24,634 bases of DNA from Succinatimonas hippei. GTDB lineage: Bacteria > Pseudomonadota > Gammaproteobacteria > Enterobacterales > Succinivibrionaceae. Both the position numbers and the translations under genes were made by a program. A model generated the notes under the pieces. It was not told the origin of the DNA. It did not search any database and saw only the letters and a program-made list of their open reading frames with translations. Numbering within the stretch: position 1 is the first letter of the stretch; each line of letters opens with the position of its first letter. The DNA lies in the NCBI GenBank assembly GCA_004557545.1, contig SFGV01000026.1, forward strand, positions 1 through 24,634. The letters run 5' to 3'. Below, one piece after another: positions 1 through 8,116 of this stretch.

Positions 1-1
1 G

Positions 2-121
2 ATTGAAAAGAAAGAATACGCTGTCTCATTTCTTAAAAATAAAACCATTAATAAGGTCTCAGCAGTTGGGATTGTCTTTTATGGCAAGAGCTGCGTTGTC
101 GCAAGCAAGAGACTCAATTAG
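2..121 (+). CDS. C-terminal end of an AAA-ATPase-like / PDDEXK_9 protein (partial)
   Basis: An open frame enters from the left edge and ends at TAG 119-121, leaving the last 39 residues. The tail contains AVGIVFYGKSCVVASKRL, which resembles the typical ending of proteins with an N-terminal AAA-ATPase-like domain (PF09820) and a C-terminal PD-(D/E)XK nuclease-like domain (PF08011). Members of that family commonly finish with a 'YGIAFxGKxCxV' strand. A protein of the same family begins at 23475. The family is often multi-copy in gut anaerobes and its function is not settled. The overlapping + frame from position 3 (68 aa) has no family resemblance and is treated as a shadow. The assignment rests on a short stretch and is family recognition, not a search. 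Confidence 0.6.
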   Translation: MEKKEYAVSFLKNKTINKVSAVGIVFYGKSCVVASKRLN

Positions 122-405
122 AGAGTGGGAAGATGAGCCAGAATGCTCATTCAGTATCCTGACGCCATTTAGCTCTTTAAAAAACTGCCGGTACTGGGCA
201 AACATCTGACTGCAAAGAGCGGGTGGGATGAAGAGACTACCTAACGGGATTACACTGAAAAGAGACAGATATTAACGATCAGATGGGGGTGTAAGGCAGG
301 GCGCCGGCAGGCGCCCTGTGAAACGCGCGCGTTATTGTATAAACGCGTGCGATGTTTTCGAGGAAGACGCGGCATGCCGCCGCGCCACGCTCCATGGATT
401 TCTAG
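122..405. other. Non-coding spacer with clustered palindromes
   Basis: This 284-bp stretch separates the end of the PDDEXK_9-like gene (+) from the end of the autotransporter gene (-), so two transcription units converge here. A weak 6-bp hairpin (133-138/145-150) follows the first gene. The right half holds three further palindromes at 297-318, 324-351 and 369-380. No convincing gene is visible. Confidence 0.5.
297..351 (-). terminator. Tandem hairpins downstream of the autotransporter gene
   Basis: Two strong inverted repeats lie 55-110 bp past the autotransporter stop codon. The first reached is 324-351, a 10-bp stem (one G-T pair) with an 8-nt AT-rich loop. The second is 297-318, a perfect 9-bp GC-rich stem (CAGGGCGCC) with a 4-nt loop. 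Only a short TTT follows the first hairpin on the minus strand, so this is a weak classical terminator. It may equally stop or stabilise convergent transcripts from both sides. Confidence 0.4.
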
Positions 406-3400
406 CTAGAACAGGTATGAAACCTTCGCGTACAGGCTATGGCTTCCGGTGTCGGATGACCCGTAATAACCGTATCCCGCTCCAAAGGCCAGCGCGCCAT
501 TAGTCGCGTCCACCCCAAGTCTGAGACCGTAACCAAGACGATTGTCCAGATCGGCGCTTTCTTCAAAAGCCGCGCCAGAGATCACGCTTCTGACAGCTAC
601 GTCATCGTCGCCACCGCGCCACTCGCCAAAGAGCTGGGCGTTCTCCTGAACACTCCATGAGCCGGACTTCTGTGAAAGTGAGAGCTGTAATCCCGCCGGG
701 ATCTCGAGCATGTCGATGTTCATCGATTTCACCTTAAAACGCTCAGTACCGTATTTACCGTCAAAGCTTTCAGCGTTGATCCTGTCATAACGGATCCCTG
801 CGAAGGGTGAAAGAGAGAAGCCTTCCGCAAGCTTGAAGATATACTTTGCCTTGACCTCGGCGCCTGCGACGTTCAAATCAGAATCTCCTTTAAGCTCGCC
901 AATGCTGGTATATTGCTTAACGTCTCCGTTGAGCCTGCCATAGAAGACGTCGCCCATTGCCTCAAAGTTTCCTGCCTGACACAGAGCGTAGGCTGAGACT
1001 CCGGCATAGTCGTAATTACCCTTGGTATAGGCCAGATCACCGGTGCTGTGGGAATTGACGCTGCCAGCGTTCAGGGCTACGCCAAGCCTCATGCCTCCGA
1101 CGACTCCATCAAAGCCGATTGCCGCTCCGGCAAGGCTTGAATTGACGCCATATGAGAAGATCCCCGCGTCGAGATCCTCGCTCTTGAAATGCCGGTAGAC
1201 GGGCTTGACCCAAATTCCTAGCCCCTTTCCTGAATCAGATGACGTTCCAAATCCAAGACGATCCGAAACCGACTCGTGAGCAACGTCCGTCACCATACGA
1301 GCATCCTGCGCGGCTCCTCCCAAAAGTGGCACGCGGGTAAATGATCCTATAAGCTTCGCAGTGCCTTCGCTACCGAACGTGTTTCCAGATGAACGGTAAC
1401 TGTCCGCGTTGAGCGCAATGCCCAAAAGCGACCCGGCGTCAAGCTGATTGGAGCTCAAATAATCGATTATATTTTCAGAAGAGGAAGAAGATAATCCGCT
1501 GTTCTCCAAGACTGACGCGGCGTCGCTGCTGATCGCCACGTCATACTTTCCGGTAGTGTTGTTGTAGGTGAGAGAGTAGATGCTGGCAGATTTGACAACG
1601 CCGGATGAGGAGACTGTGACGCTCCCGCCTGGGGCCGATGATGAGAATAAGTTTATGGAGTTGCCCGCAGTCAGATTCTTTCCTGCTATCTCGATGGTGC
1701 CGTTGTTTTCTACTGTCGCGCTGGCGTTTTCAAATGTAACCGCGGCGGCAGAGTCGGATGAGCCGGAAACGTTTAGCACCAGCAGGGAGTTTGGAGCGAC
1801 CGAGAGCTTATCCGCAGTTGCGGTAGACGCCGTAGTCGCACTGCTGTCGACAAGAACACCCTTGCCTGACGCCACAGTAACCGGAACGTCGAAGTACGCG
1901 ATGGAGCCGGTCCCATTTGAGCTCAGATTAGTGGCAGCATACTGTTCGAACTGGCTCTGGCTCATAGTGTTGCCTACGTAGAAGGCGCTGTTCTGACCGA
2001 CCACCAGATTACCGTCGAGCACATTCCCACTACCTGAGAGCGAACCCGCGTAAATTACTGAAGGACCGACACTCCAGTCAGGATCCACACTCAGGGTGTG
2101 TCCGTTCAAGATCAGCTTGCCAGCGGTGACGTCGGCGCCATCAGCTACCGAGAGATCGCCAGACAGCTCCATGTCGCCACTGACGTTGAATTTAGCGTCC
2201 GGAGTGAAGATTTTGCCGTCAACAAGCGCTGAACCTGCGTTGATTACAGCGCTACCCGAGACGGTTAGTCCGGGCGCGACCAGCCTGCCGGCGGTGATAG
2301 AGATGTTTTCGCCTTCGATGCTGAATTGTCCTGTGGTAGTTATAGAGTCAGCGGTTATTGAGATGTTTGCAAGATCATTACCGACCACTATGTCCGAGGA
2401 GGAAATTGCCTTGGAGGTAAGCGAGGTGTCGGGATTGATGTCCAACTCGTCAGTTTTGATGTTCCCAGTTGAAACTTTGCCGCTTATGACTAGCTGGCGG
2501 ACATCTATGTTTCCGGTCGATACATCCCTGTTGGTCGAGGAGTTGCCAGTCTCGCTATTGACGAACATACTTCCGCCAGTTACGTCGCCAAGCGCTCCTG
2601 CATCACGGATGTAGAGCGAGGAAGTGTCGTCGAGAACGTAAGACGCGCTCTTTCCTCCCGCACTTACGTAGCTTCCCGAGGCGTCCGCACCGCTTGAGGA
2701 CAGGAACATTGAAGCTCCATTCCTAAGTGTCACCTTTCCGATATCAGCAACCACTGAATTATCGATATCTTTTTCGAGATCTCCGTCAAGCAGGATGCCG
2801 CCGTTTGCCCCTAGATCCACAGCAGTGTCGATTATAGCAAGCGACTTAGCCTGCCCCTTGTCCTGCCCGAGGAGGCCGTTTGACACATCAGAAAAGCCAA
2901 TTGAGTCATAGGAATTTCCTACGTAGATCGCACCGTTGCGTCCGGCAATGAGCGATGAGGGCTCGGAGCCGCCGCTAAAGCTGAGTGTGCCTGTCGCGAT
3001 AACCGAGGCGCGCTTGTCAAAGCCTGATTTGACATAGACGCTGCTGCCGCTGGAAACGCTCAGGGAAGTTGTGCCGATCGTGGCTCCGTTGCCGCCGTAC
3101 AGGACACTGTTTTTCCCTCCTTCAAGAGCGATCACCGAGGAGGAAAGTTTCGCGTCCTTCTCAACATCTATTCTGCCTGTCACGTTCAAGTTTCCTGACG
3201 ATGAGAGAGAGCCGCTCTCTCCTACACTGATGCTGTCGGCATATATATCCCCGGCGTTCAAAGTTCCGCCGTGCGCGCCGATTTCAATGTCTCCGAATCT
3301 GGTATTCTGATCACCTATGGCGCCGGACGTCACGACATTCTCATCTAATTTTGTAGTGTAGTTAACGCTGAGGCTACCAGTTCCTTTGATTGCGCCGATC

Positions 3401-3798
3401 CTCCCGGAGCCGTTGAGCTCAAGGGCGCCTGTTTTCTTATCAGCTCCAACTACGACACCGGCTACAGATCCATCTACGCCTTTGACATAAAGCTCGTTTG
3501 GATCCGCGGAATTAAGATTGATAGTGACGGTGATGTCATCGCCGGTGTCAAACTCTGTACCGGCAGACAGAACTATGGTTTTATTGGCTACAGCGTGGTC
3601 GACCGAGGGACGCTGTTCCTTTAGCGTTCCTTTTGATGGATCAAGATTCTCTAAAATTGTGTCTGTATTTGGATCAGCCGCCTGCGCTTGAACGCAGATC
3701 CCTGCTGAGGCTGCCGCGAGCGTGAACCCCTTGATGAGGATCGCCAGATACTGGGCGCGCAGGAACGATATTGCGCCTCTAGTCTGCCTGATGGACAT
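406..3798 (-). CDS. Type V autotransporter with beta-barrel domain (1130 aa)
   Basis: The protein has a long, basic N-terminal leader (MSIRQTRG..., hydrophobic FTLAAASAGICV, likely cleavage after AQA near residue 40). A Ser/Gly/Asp/Asn-rich passenger of about 800 residues follows, with many short repeats of beta-helix type (VSTGNIKTDELDI, GNLNVTGRIDV). The last ~272 residues form an autotransporter barrel starting near GLGIWVKPVYRHF and ending in the barrel-like KVSYLF with a terminal Phe. It should be secreted by Sec and display its passenger on the outer surface. The ORF can be extended to a TTG at 3816. ATG 3798 is chosen because AGGAG lies 6 nt ahead of it and falls inside the longer reading. 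No protease or lipase motif was seen in the passenger. The ligand is unknown; adhesin-like is a guess. Confidence 0.88.
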   Translation of the reverse strand: MSIRQTRGAISFLRAQYLAILIKGFTLAAASAGICVQAQAADPNTDTILENLDPSKGTLKEQRPSVDHAVANKTIVLSAGTEFDTGDDITVTINLNSADPNELYVKGVDGSVAGVVVGADKKTGALELNGSGRIGAIKGTGSLSVNYTTKLDENVVTSGAIGDQNTRFGDIEIGAHGGTLNAGDIYADSISVGESGSLSSSGNLNVTGRIDVEKDAKLSSSVIALEGGKNSVLYGGNGATIGTTSLSVSSGSSVYVKSGFDKRASVIATGTLSFSGGSEPSSLIAGRNGAIYVGNSYDSIGFSDVSNGLLGQDKGQAKSLAIIDTAVDLGANGGILLDGDLEKDIDNSVVADIGKVTLRNGASMFLSSSGADASGSYVSAGGKSASYVLDDTSSLYIRDAGALGDVTGGSMFVNSETGNSSTNRDVSTGNIDVRQLVISGKVSTGNIKTDELDINPDTSLTSKAISSSDIVVGNDLANISITADSITTTGQFSIEGENISITAGRLVAPGLTVSGSAVINAGSALVDGKIFTPDAKFNVSGDMELSGDLSVADGADVTAGKLILNGHTLSVDPDWSVGPSVIYAGSLSGSGNVLDGNLVVGQNSAFYVGNTMSQSQFEQYAATNLSSNGTGSIAYFDVPVTVASGKGVLVDSSATTASTATADKLSVAPNSLLVLNVSGSSDSAAAVTFENASATVENNGTIEIAGKNLTAGNSINLFSSSAPGGSVTVSSSGVVKSASIYSLTYNNTTGKYDVAISSDAASVLENSGLSSSSSENIIDYLSSNQLDAGSLLGIALNADSYRSSGNTFGSEGTAKLIGSFTRVPLLGGAAQDARMVTDVAHESVSDRLGFGTSSDSGKGLGIWVKPVYRHFKSEDLDAGIFSYGVNSSLAGAAIGFDGVVGGMRLGVALNAGSVNSHSTGDLAYTKGNYDYAGVSAYALCQAGNFEAMGDVFYGRLNGDVKQYTSIGELKGDSDLNVAGAEVKAKYIFKLAEGFSLSPFAGIRYDRINAESFDGKYGTERFKVKSMNIDMLEIPAGLQLSLSQKSGSWSVQENAQLFGEWRGGDDDVAVRSVISGAAFEESADLDNRLGYGLRLGVDATNGALAFGAGYGYYGSSDTGSHSLYAKVSYLF

Positions 3799-3804
3799 GG
3801 AACT

Positions 3805-3809
3805 CTCCT
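3805..3809 (-). promoter_or_regulatory. Shine-Dalgarno deciding the autotransporter start
   Basis: AGGAG on the minus strand is followed by 6 nt and ATG at 3798. It lies within the codons of the longer TTG-started reading, which supports the shorter 1130-aa protein. Confidence 0.7.
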
Positions 3810-3879
3810 GGTGCAAATTAATAGTGTTTTATGGTCTGAGAAAAAAAACTATCTTATTTTGAGTGAAGTTTTGTAACGA

Positions 3880-3885
3880 AGTATA
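3880..3885 (-). promoter_or_regulatory. Candidate -10 element for the autotransporter gene
   Basis: TATACT on the minus strand matches the sigma-70 -10 consensus at five of six positions and sits about 80 bp ahead of the start codon. A recognisable -35 is missing at 16-18 bp, so this is tentative. Confidence 0.3.
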
Positions 3886-4084
3886 TAGGAATGATTTTGT
3901 GAAAAAAGACCTTGTACAACAGGCTGGAAGGATTTACGATTTTTTTTTGGAAACGTTACAAGGATCATGCGCCACTACTTAAGCAAAGAAATATTGGAAT
4001 GTTTTGAGTAAAAATCCAGATTTAGAATTTAGAAAATGAAGTTCATGATCCCGAATTTTCAGCGATCATGGCAATATACTCAGT

Positions 4085-4114
4085 TTAAAAAACACAAAGC
4101 TTAAAAAACACAAA
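4085..4114 (+). repeat. 14-nt direct repeat, 16-bp period
   Basis: TTAAAAAACACAAA occurs twice, at 4085-4098 and 4101-4114, separated by GC. The pair lies about 75-105 bp ahead of the transketolase-half start. It is placed where a leader or regulator site could be and may be a pair of protein-binding half sites or simply a short duplication. Confidence 0.55.
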
Positions 4115-4189
4115 ACGGGGCTTAAAGTGACAAGCAGGTTCTTTGTAATACGTAAGCCTGCCCTCTGTTCATAAAACCGGAGTGGATCA

Positions 4190-5167
4190 ATGATCATCAA
4201 TAGCGCGAACATCAAGGCGCTCTCTTTGCTGGGACAAAAGGGCAGTGTGTTCAACTACGGCCTGCTTGAGGCGGCCGCGGAGCATGACAATCTGCGTCTG
4301 CTTACTGCGGATCTGGCGCTGCTTACGGGACTTGACCGTTTCAGACGCAAATACCCCGAGCGCTTTCTGCAGGTTGGGATCGCCGAGCAGAACATGATAG
4401 GCATCGCCGCTGGTCTTGCCATGGAAGGGGAGATGCCGGTAGCCACTACCTACTGCTCGTTTCTCGCGGTAAGAGATCTTGAGCAGGTGCGCCAGAACGT
4501 ATCGTCAACCGGGGCTAATGTCAAACTGGTTGGTACCTTCGCGGGGGTAGTCGCGGCGAAGTCAGGGATCTCGCACTGGGCTACCGAGGATATCTCTTTT
4601 ATGCGCACTCTCCCGGGGATGACCGTGCTCTCTCCCTCTGACGGTCTTGAGGCCTACAAGGCTTTTAAGGCAATGTGCGATTTTGATGGGCCGGTGTACC
4701 TCAGACTTTCAGGAACCACCGGCTGTCCCGTGATCTACGATCATGATTTTGATTTTTCAATAGGACGATTCAACCTCACGCGGGATGGCAGCGACGTAGC
4801 CATAATCGCAACCGGACTTATGGTTAAAGAAGCCATGGACGCTGCCGATATGCTAGGGAAGAGGGGAGTAAGCGTCGCTGTATATGACGCGGCGACCATC
4901 AAGCCTCTTGACACGGACACGCTTGATGAGATTTTTGATCGCTGCCTGCTGGTAGTCACGCTTGAGGAGCACATGATAACCGGCGGGCTTGGTTCTGCGG
5001 TAGCCGAGTACAAGGCGGCAAAAAGCCATGCTCCGGTGCAGCTTACCTTAGGGTTTGATGACCGTTACACGAGGCCGGGGTCTCAGCGTTATATCTGGGA
5101 TCTCGCGGGGATTACCGCCGATGCTGTCGCGGATCGCATCGTGGACGCCATTAAATATTACTGGTGA
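4190..5167 (+). CDS. Transketolase, C-terminal subunit (325 aa)
   Basis: This is the pyrimidine-binding plus C-terminal half of a thiamine-diphosphate transketolase. Residues 63-69 read GIAEQNM, carrying the conserved catalytic Glu66 that activates the cofactor. PGMTVLSPSD and YLRLSG follow, and the C-terminal domain includes ITGGLGSAVAEY. Two-subunit transketolases of this length need an N-terminal partner with the GDG...N diphosphate/Mg site. No such partner gene precedes or follows it here. GGAG stands about 7 nt ahead of the ATG. The next gene is an aldolase-like enzyme 116 bp downstream. Split transketolase halves next to such aldolases are known from surface-polysaccharide loci, which suggests a modified-sugar pathway rather than the pentose phosphate cycle. 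The pathway is an inference. Confidence 0.85.
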   Translation: MIINSANIKALSLLGQKGSVFNYGLLEAAAEHDNLRLLTADLALLTGLDRFRRKYPERFLQVGIAEQNMIGIAAGLAMEGEMPVATTYCSFLAVRDLEQVRQNVSSTGANVKLVGTFAGVVAAKSGISHWATEDISFMRTLPGMTVLSPSDGLEAYKAFKAMCDFDGPVYLRLSGTTGCPVIYDHDFDFSIGRFNLTRDGSDVAIIATGLMVKEAMDAADMLGKRGVSVAVYDAATIKPLDTDTLDEIFDRCLLVVTLEEHMITGGLGSAVAEYKAAKSHAPVQLTLGFDDRYTRPGSQRYIWDLAGITADAVADRIVDAIKYYW

Positions 5168-5188
5168 CGCAATCAGATAATAAAGCGT

Positions 5189-5210
5189 CAAAATCCCCGC
5201 GGGGGTTTTG
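5189..5210 (+). terminator. Hairpin between transketolase half and aldolase gene
   Basis: CAAAATCCCC/GGGGGTTTTG forms an almost perfect 10-bp stem with a 2-nt centre, about 20 bp past the transketolase-half stop. The T residues are inside the stem and no T tract follows, so it may attenuate or process the transcript rather than end it. Confidence 0.4.
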
Positions 5211-5283
5211 GAGCTTTGGCGGATTTAGCCACTGACAGCTCAGATCAGAGCAGCTTTTGGCCTTCAGGGCATAAGGATTTGCT

Positions 5284-6906
5284 ATGTCAAAATCAATAGA
5301 GGTGCTTGATTGTACGCTGCGTGACGGCGCCTATATCAATAAATCCGAGTTCGGCACAAACACCATACGCGGGATCTTAAAAAGACTTGCCGACGCCAAG
5401 ATAGACATCATCGAATGCGGCTGGCTAAAAAACGATCCGCACGCTGAGGGCAACAGCTACTATCACACTCCCTCTGACCTTAAGCGCTATCTTGATTACA
5501 AGGATCCTCAGGTCACCTACGTGGTGATGATCGACTTTGACCGCTATGACACGAAGTACCTCACCCCGTACGACGGCACATCCTTTGACGCGGTGAGGGT
5601 GGTATTCCCAAGAAGCAAGGTTAAGGAAGGCATTGAGGCCTGTAAAAGGATCCGGGAGAAGGGCTATAAGGTCTACTGTCAGGCGTCAAATACCTTAGGC
5701 TATACCGACAAAGAGCTTTTGGAGCTTGCAGATGAGATAAACGCCTTTGAGCCTGAAGGGATCTCGGTTGTCGATACCTTTGGCGCGATGTATCCTGAGG
5801 ATCTTTTAAGGATCCTCTCGATTGTCTCCCACAATCTCAGGCCTTCAATCAGAATTGGCTTTCACTCGCACAACAACCAGCAGCTCTCATTCGCGTTATC
5901 CATGCTTTTTACCCATTACATGACAGGGCAGGGACGTGAGATCATCATCGACTCCAGCCTCTGCGGCATGGGCCGCGGCGCCGGAAACGCCACCACCGAG
6001 CTGGTCACCAGCTTCCTAAACCGCAAGTACTTTGGCAACTATGATCTCGACCTGATCATGAACACCATCGACATGTACATGGTCCCGTGCCTTGAGAAGT
6101 ACAAGTGGGGCTACTCAATTCCTAATTACATCGCCGGCATGTACTGCTCGCATGTCAACAACATAAGCTATCTTTTAAACCGTCACAGCGCCAGCGCGCA
6201 GGAGATCAGAAGCGTCATCTCCTCGATGAGCCCACAGCAGAGGGTAAAGTATGACTATGATCTGCTTGAGGACAAATACATTGAGGATCAGAACAAGGAG
6301 ACGGATGACACGAAGAGCATGGAGGCTCTGCGCTCGATATTGCGTGGACGGAGGGTGCTCCTCGCCGCTCCCGGAAAGAGCCTGCTTACCCAGAAGGACA
6401 AGGTTGACGCGTATATAGCTAAAGAGTCCCCGGTAGTGATCGGGGTTAACGCCTTTTTGCCCCAGTACGAATACGACTACATATTCATAATGAGCAGGGT
6501 AAGGTATGAATACGCCCGCGAGGCTTATCACAGGCAGTTTGAAAAAGTTCCCAAGATCCTGCTCTCAAGCGTAAAGACCAAGGGCGGGCAGGACGAGTAC
6601 ATAGTAAGGTATGAGCGCGCGATCCAGCGCGGCTGGCCGCACTTTGACAACGCGGTTATCTGCCTTTTAAGGCTCCTCGACAAGCTTGGAGTAAGCGATG
6701 TCGCCATCGCCGGATTTGACAGGTTTTCGGATGTGCACAATGAAAGCTATGCCGATCCGGCAATCCCGTCGCTCTCGGGTGATGAGGACTGGGACGCTTT
6801 AAATGCCGAGCTTTCGGAAATCGTGTCGGATTTTGAGAAAAGAGTGCGCGGCAGGATGAACCTTATGTCCATAACCCCAGGCTCGATTTTTAAAAAAGAG
6901 CCATAA
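5284..6906 (+). CDS. DRE-TIM aldolase-like protein with extra C-terminal domain (540 aa)
   Basis: Residues 1-~300 form an HMG-CoA-lyase-like TIM barrel of the 4-hydroxy-2-oxovalerate-aldolase type. It has DCTLRDG at 9-15 (metal Asp and substrate Arg), the metal-binding HSHNN at 194-198, and GMGRGAGN at 228-235. A hydrophilic linker (~320-350) leads to a second domain, ~355-540, with a nucleotide-loop-like LLAAPGKSL (359-367), an N-rich turn near VIGVNAF and an AIAGFDRF strand (474-481). This part resembles MptE/DUF115-like or glycosyltransferase-like Rossmann folds found with capsule genes, but I cannot name it. It should make or cleave a C-C bond on a pyruvate- or acyl-type substrate in concert with the transketolase half. 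The start has AAGGA 7-8 nt upstream. Confidence 0.75.
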   Translation: MSKSIEVLDCTLRDGAYINKSEFGTNTIRGILKRLADAKIDIIECGWLKNDPHAEGNSYYHTPSDLKRYLDYKDPQVTYVVMIDFDRYDTKYLTPYDGTSFDAVRVVFPRSKVKEGIEACKRIREKGYKVYCQASNTLGYTDKELLELADEINAFEPEGISVVDTFGAMYPEDLLRILSIVSHNLRPSIRIGFHSHNNQQLSFALSMLFTHYMTGQGREIIIDSSLCGMGRGAGNATTELVTSFLNRKYFGNYDLDLIMNTIDMYMVPCLEKYKWGYSIPNYIAGMYCSHVNNISYLLNRHSASAQEIRSVISSMSPQQRVKYDYDLLEDKYIEDQNKETDDTKSMEALRSILRGRRVLLAAPGKSLLTQKDKVDAYIAKESPVVIGVNAFLPQYEYDYIFIMSRVRYEYAREAYHRQFEKVPKILLSSVKTKGGQDEYIVRYERAIQRGWPHFDNAVICLLRLLDKLGVSDVAIAGFDRFSDVHNESYADPAIPSLSGDEDWDALNAELSEIVSDFEKRVRGRMNLMSITPGSIFKKEP

Positions 6907-6932
6907 AAAAGCCGCGGCCCAGTAAGGCCGCG
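6905..6932 (-). terminator. Rho-independent terminator after the M20 peptidase gene
   Basis: On the minus strand a 7-bp CGCGGCC/GGCCGCG stem (6913-6919/6926-6932) with a 6-nt loop is followed by TTTTTT (complement of 6905-6910). It lies 50 bp past the M20 stop and directly abuts the aldolase stop (TAA 6904-6906), so the two converging units end at the same element. Confidence 0.75.
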
Positions 6933-6982
6933 ACCTTTGAGGAAAACCTCTTACGCCGGAACTTTAAGCCCCTGTGTTTTGA

Positions 6983-8107
6983 TCAGTGCTTTAGCGCGAG
7001 CAGGATCTTTGATAAAAGATCCACGGATTCCTTTACAGAGCTCAGATCCAGCCATTCGTCAGGGGTATGGCAGTCGTAGCCGCGGGGACCGAAGCTGTCT
7101 AAAACCGGTGTTCCGCACTGTGAGATATGGTTGCCGTCCGAGATCCCGCCTGAGGCGTAGAAGCTAGCCTTAATCCCAAGAGCTGAGGCTGCGGAGTTCA
7201 CCAGCGCTTTGAGCTCGTCAATTCTCTTTGTGAGCACCATTGGCTTTTTCACGAGCAGTATGTCGTATTCGGCTCTGATGTCTTTTCCAAAGGGCTTTTG
7301 GAACTCGGCCTTAAAGGCGCTTATGAACTCGTCCCACTGCTCGTTGGTCCAGAAACGCACGTCAATGCGGGCCTGACACTCCGAGGCGATGGCGTTGGCG
7401 ACGGTACCTCCTGAGATGGTTCCGAAGTTTACGGTCACGTTCTCATTGGCAAGCGCGTTGATCCTCTTTATGCACTCTGCCATCGCGTTGATGGCCGAGC
7501 GGCCCTTTTCAGGGCAGAAGCCGGCGTGCGCGGCGACGCCGTGCATAAAGATGTCGATATGAGAGATCCCCTTGCGGCGGTCACAGAAGCTGCCGCGTTG
7601 GGTGGCGCTCTCAAAGACCAGCGCGTAGCGTGAGCGTCTTGCGTAGGAGTCTATCCACTGCTCTGAGTGCAGTGATCCAAACTCCTCGTCAGGGTTCAGG
7701 CAGACGGCGATTCTGAGCTGATCACGATCCTCCTTTGAAAGCGCGGTCAGAGCCCAGAGGATTGTAAGATCACCATCCTTCATGTCGGCGACCCCGGGAC
7801 CGAAGGCCTTCATGCCATCGCGCCTGAAAGGGCGCTTTGCGGCGGTGCCATGAGGAAACACCGTATCAAGATGTCCTGAGAGCAGGATGTCGTACTCTCC
7901 GTCTCCCTCATAATTGGTCGCGAACATCCCGTGACCTACTATGGGACCGAGGTCGACCTCTCTTGCGATATAGCCCGCCTCTTTAAACCATTTACAAAAG
8001 AGCGCGGCCTGGGCGCTCACATCGTCAGGGTCATGAGTGCCGCAGTCCTGATTTACGCTCTGCTCAAGCTTTACGCAGTATGAGTCAAGATCTGTTATAA
8101 GAGCCAC
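6983..8107 (-). CDS. M20 family metallopeptidase, CPG2/glutamate carboxypeptidase-like (374 aa)
   Basis: This cytoplasmic zinc hydrolase carries the full M20 ligand set in 374-aa numbering: GHLDTV with His79/Asp81, the bridging Asp108 in VADMKDG, Glu141-Glu142 in NPDEEFGS (catalytic base plus ligand), Glu166 in VFESA, and His327 in SDGNH. AAHAG around His194 is the dimerisation-domain loop that completes the active site. The ORF extends to 8221, but that would overlap metQ by over 100 bp. GTG 8107 is preferred because GAGG stands 5 nt ahead and the codon lies 7 nt after the metQ stop. Coupling to metQ suggests that it hydrolyses an imported dipeptide or N-acyl amino acid. No signal peptide is seen in this start choice. 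Substrate is unknown. Confidence 0.85.
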   Translation of the reverse strand: MALITDLDSYCVKLEQSVNQDCGTHDPDDVSAQAALFCKWFKEAGYIAREVDLGPIVGHGMFATNYEGDGEYDILLSGHLDTVFPHGTAAKRPFRRDGMKAFGPGVADMKDGDLTILWALTALSKEDRDQLRIAVCLNPDEEFGSLHSEQWIDSYARRSRYALVFESATQRGSFCDRRKGISHIDIFMHGVAAHAGFCPEKGRSAINAMAECIKRINALANENVTVNFGTISGGTVANAIASECQARIDVRFWTNEQWDEFISAFKAEFQKPFGKDIRAEYDILLVKKPMVLTKRIDELKALVNSAASALGIKASFYASGGISDGNHISQCGTPVLDSFGPRGYDCHTPDEWLDLSSVKESVDLLSKILLALKH

Positions 8108-8112
8108 GTCAG

Positions 8113-8116
8113 CCTC
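8113..8116 (-). promoter_or_regulatory. Shine-Dalgarno for a GTG start overlapping the metQ stop
   Basis: GAGG on the minus strand sits 5 nt before GTG 8107 and overlaps the metQ TGA (8115-8117). This fits translational coupling of metQ and the M20 peptidase. Confidence 0.5.

Larger units (their letters stand above)
3799..4189. other. AT-rich divergent intergenic region
   Basis: This 391-bp spacer lies between the divergent autotransporter (-) and transketolase-half (+) genes. It is clearly richer in A+T than its flanks, with A and T runs at about 3841 and 3942. It contains a -10-like TATACT on the minus strand (3880-3885), a -10-like TATACT on the plus strand (about 4075-4080), and a 14-nt direct repeat at 4085-4114. 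Neither -10 candidate has a good -35 at normal spacing. Control of both genes should lie here, possibly through an activator. No gene is seen. Confidence 0.5.

Noticed and set aside
3..209. 68-codon plus-strand frame at the left edge
   Set aside because: It overlaps the better-supported tail of the PDDEXK_9-like protein in another frame and shows no family resemblance.
201..240. Possible second IS605-like end (GGGTGGGATGAAGAG)
   Set aside because: It shares only a short G-rich string with the palindrome at 20354-20400, and no paired stem or TnpB trace is present.
1580..3310. Several plus-strand frames (1580-1981, 2096-2614, 3071-3310)
   Set aside because: They are antisense shadows of the repetitive autotransporter passenger, with no ribosome-binding sites and biased Ser/Pro/Thr composition.
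6937..6990. Alternative minus frame at the end of the M20 gene reading DPARAKALIKTQGLKVPA before a stop
   Set aside because: It looks protein-like, but the M20 frame itself ends normally with LSKILLALKH. No frameshift is needed, so this is likely coincidence.
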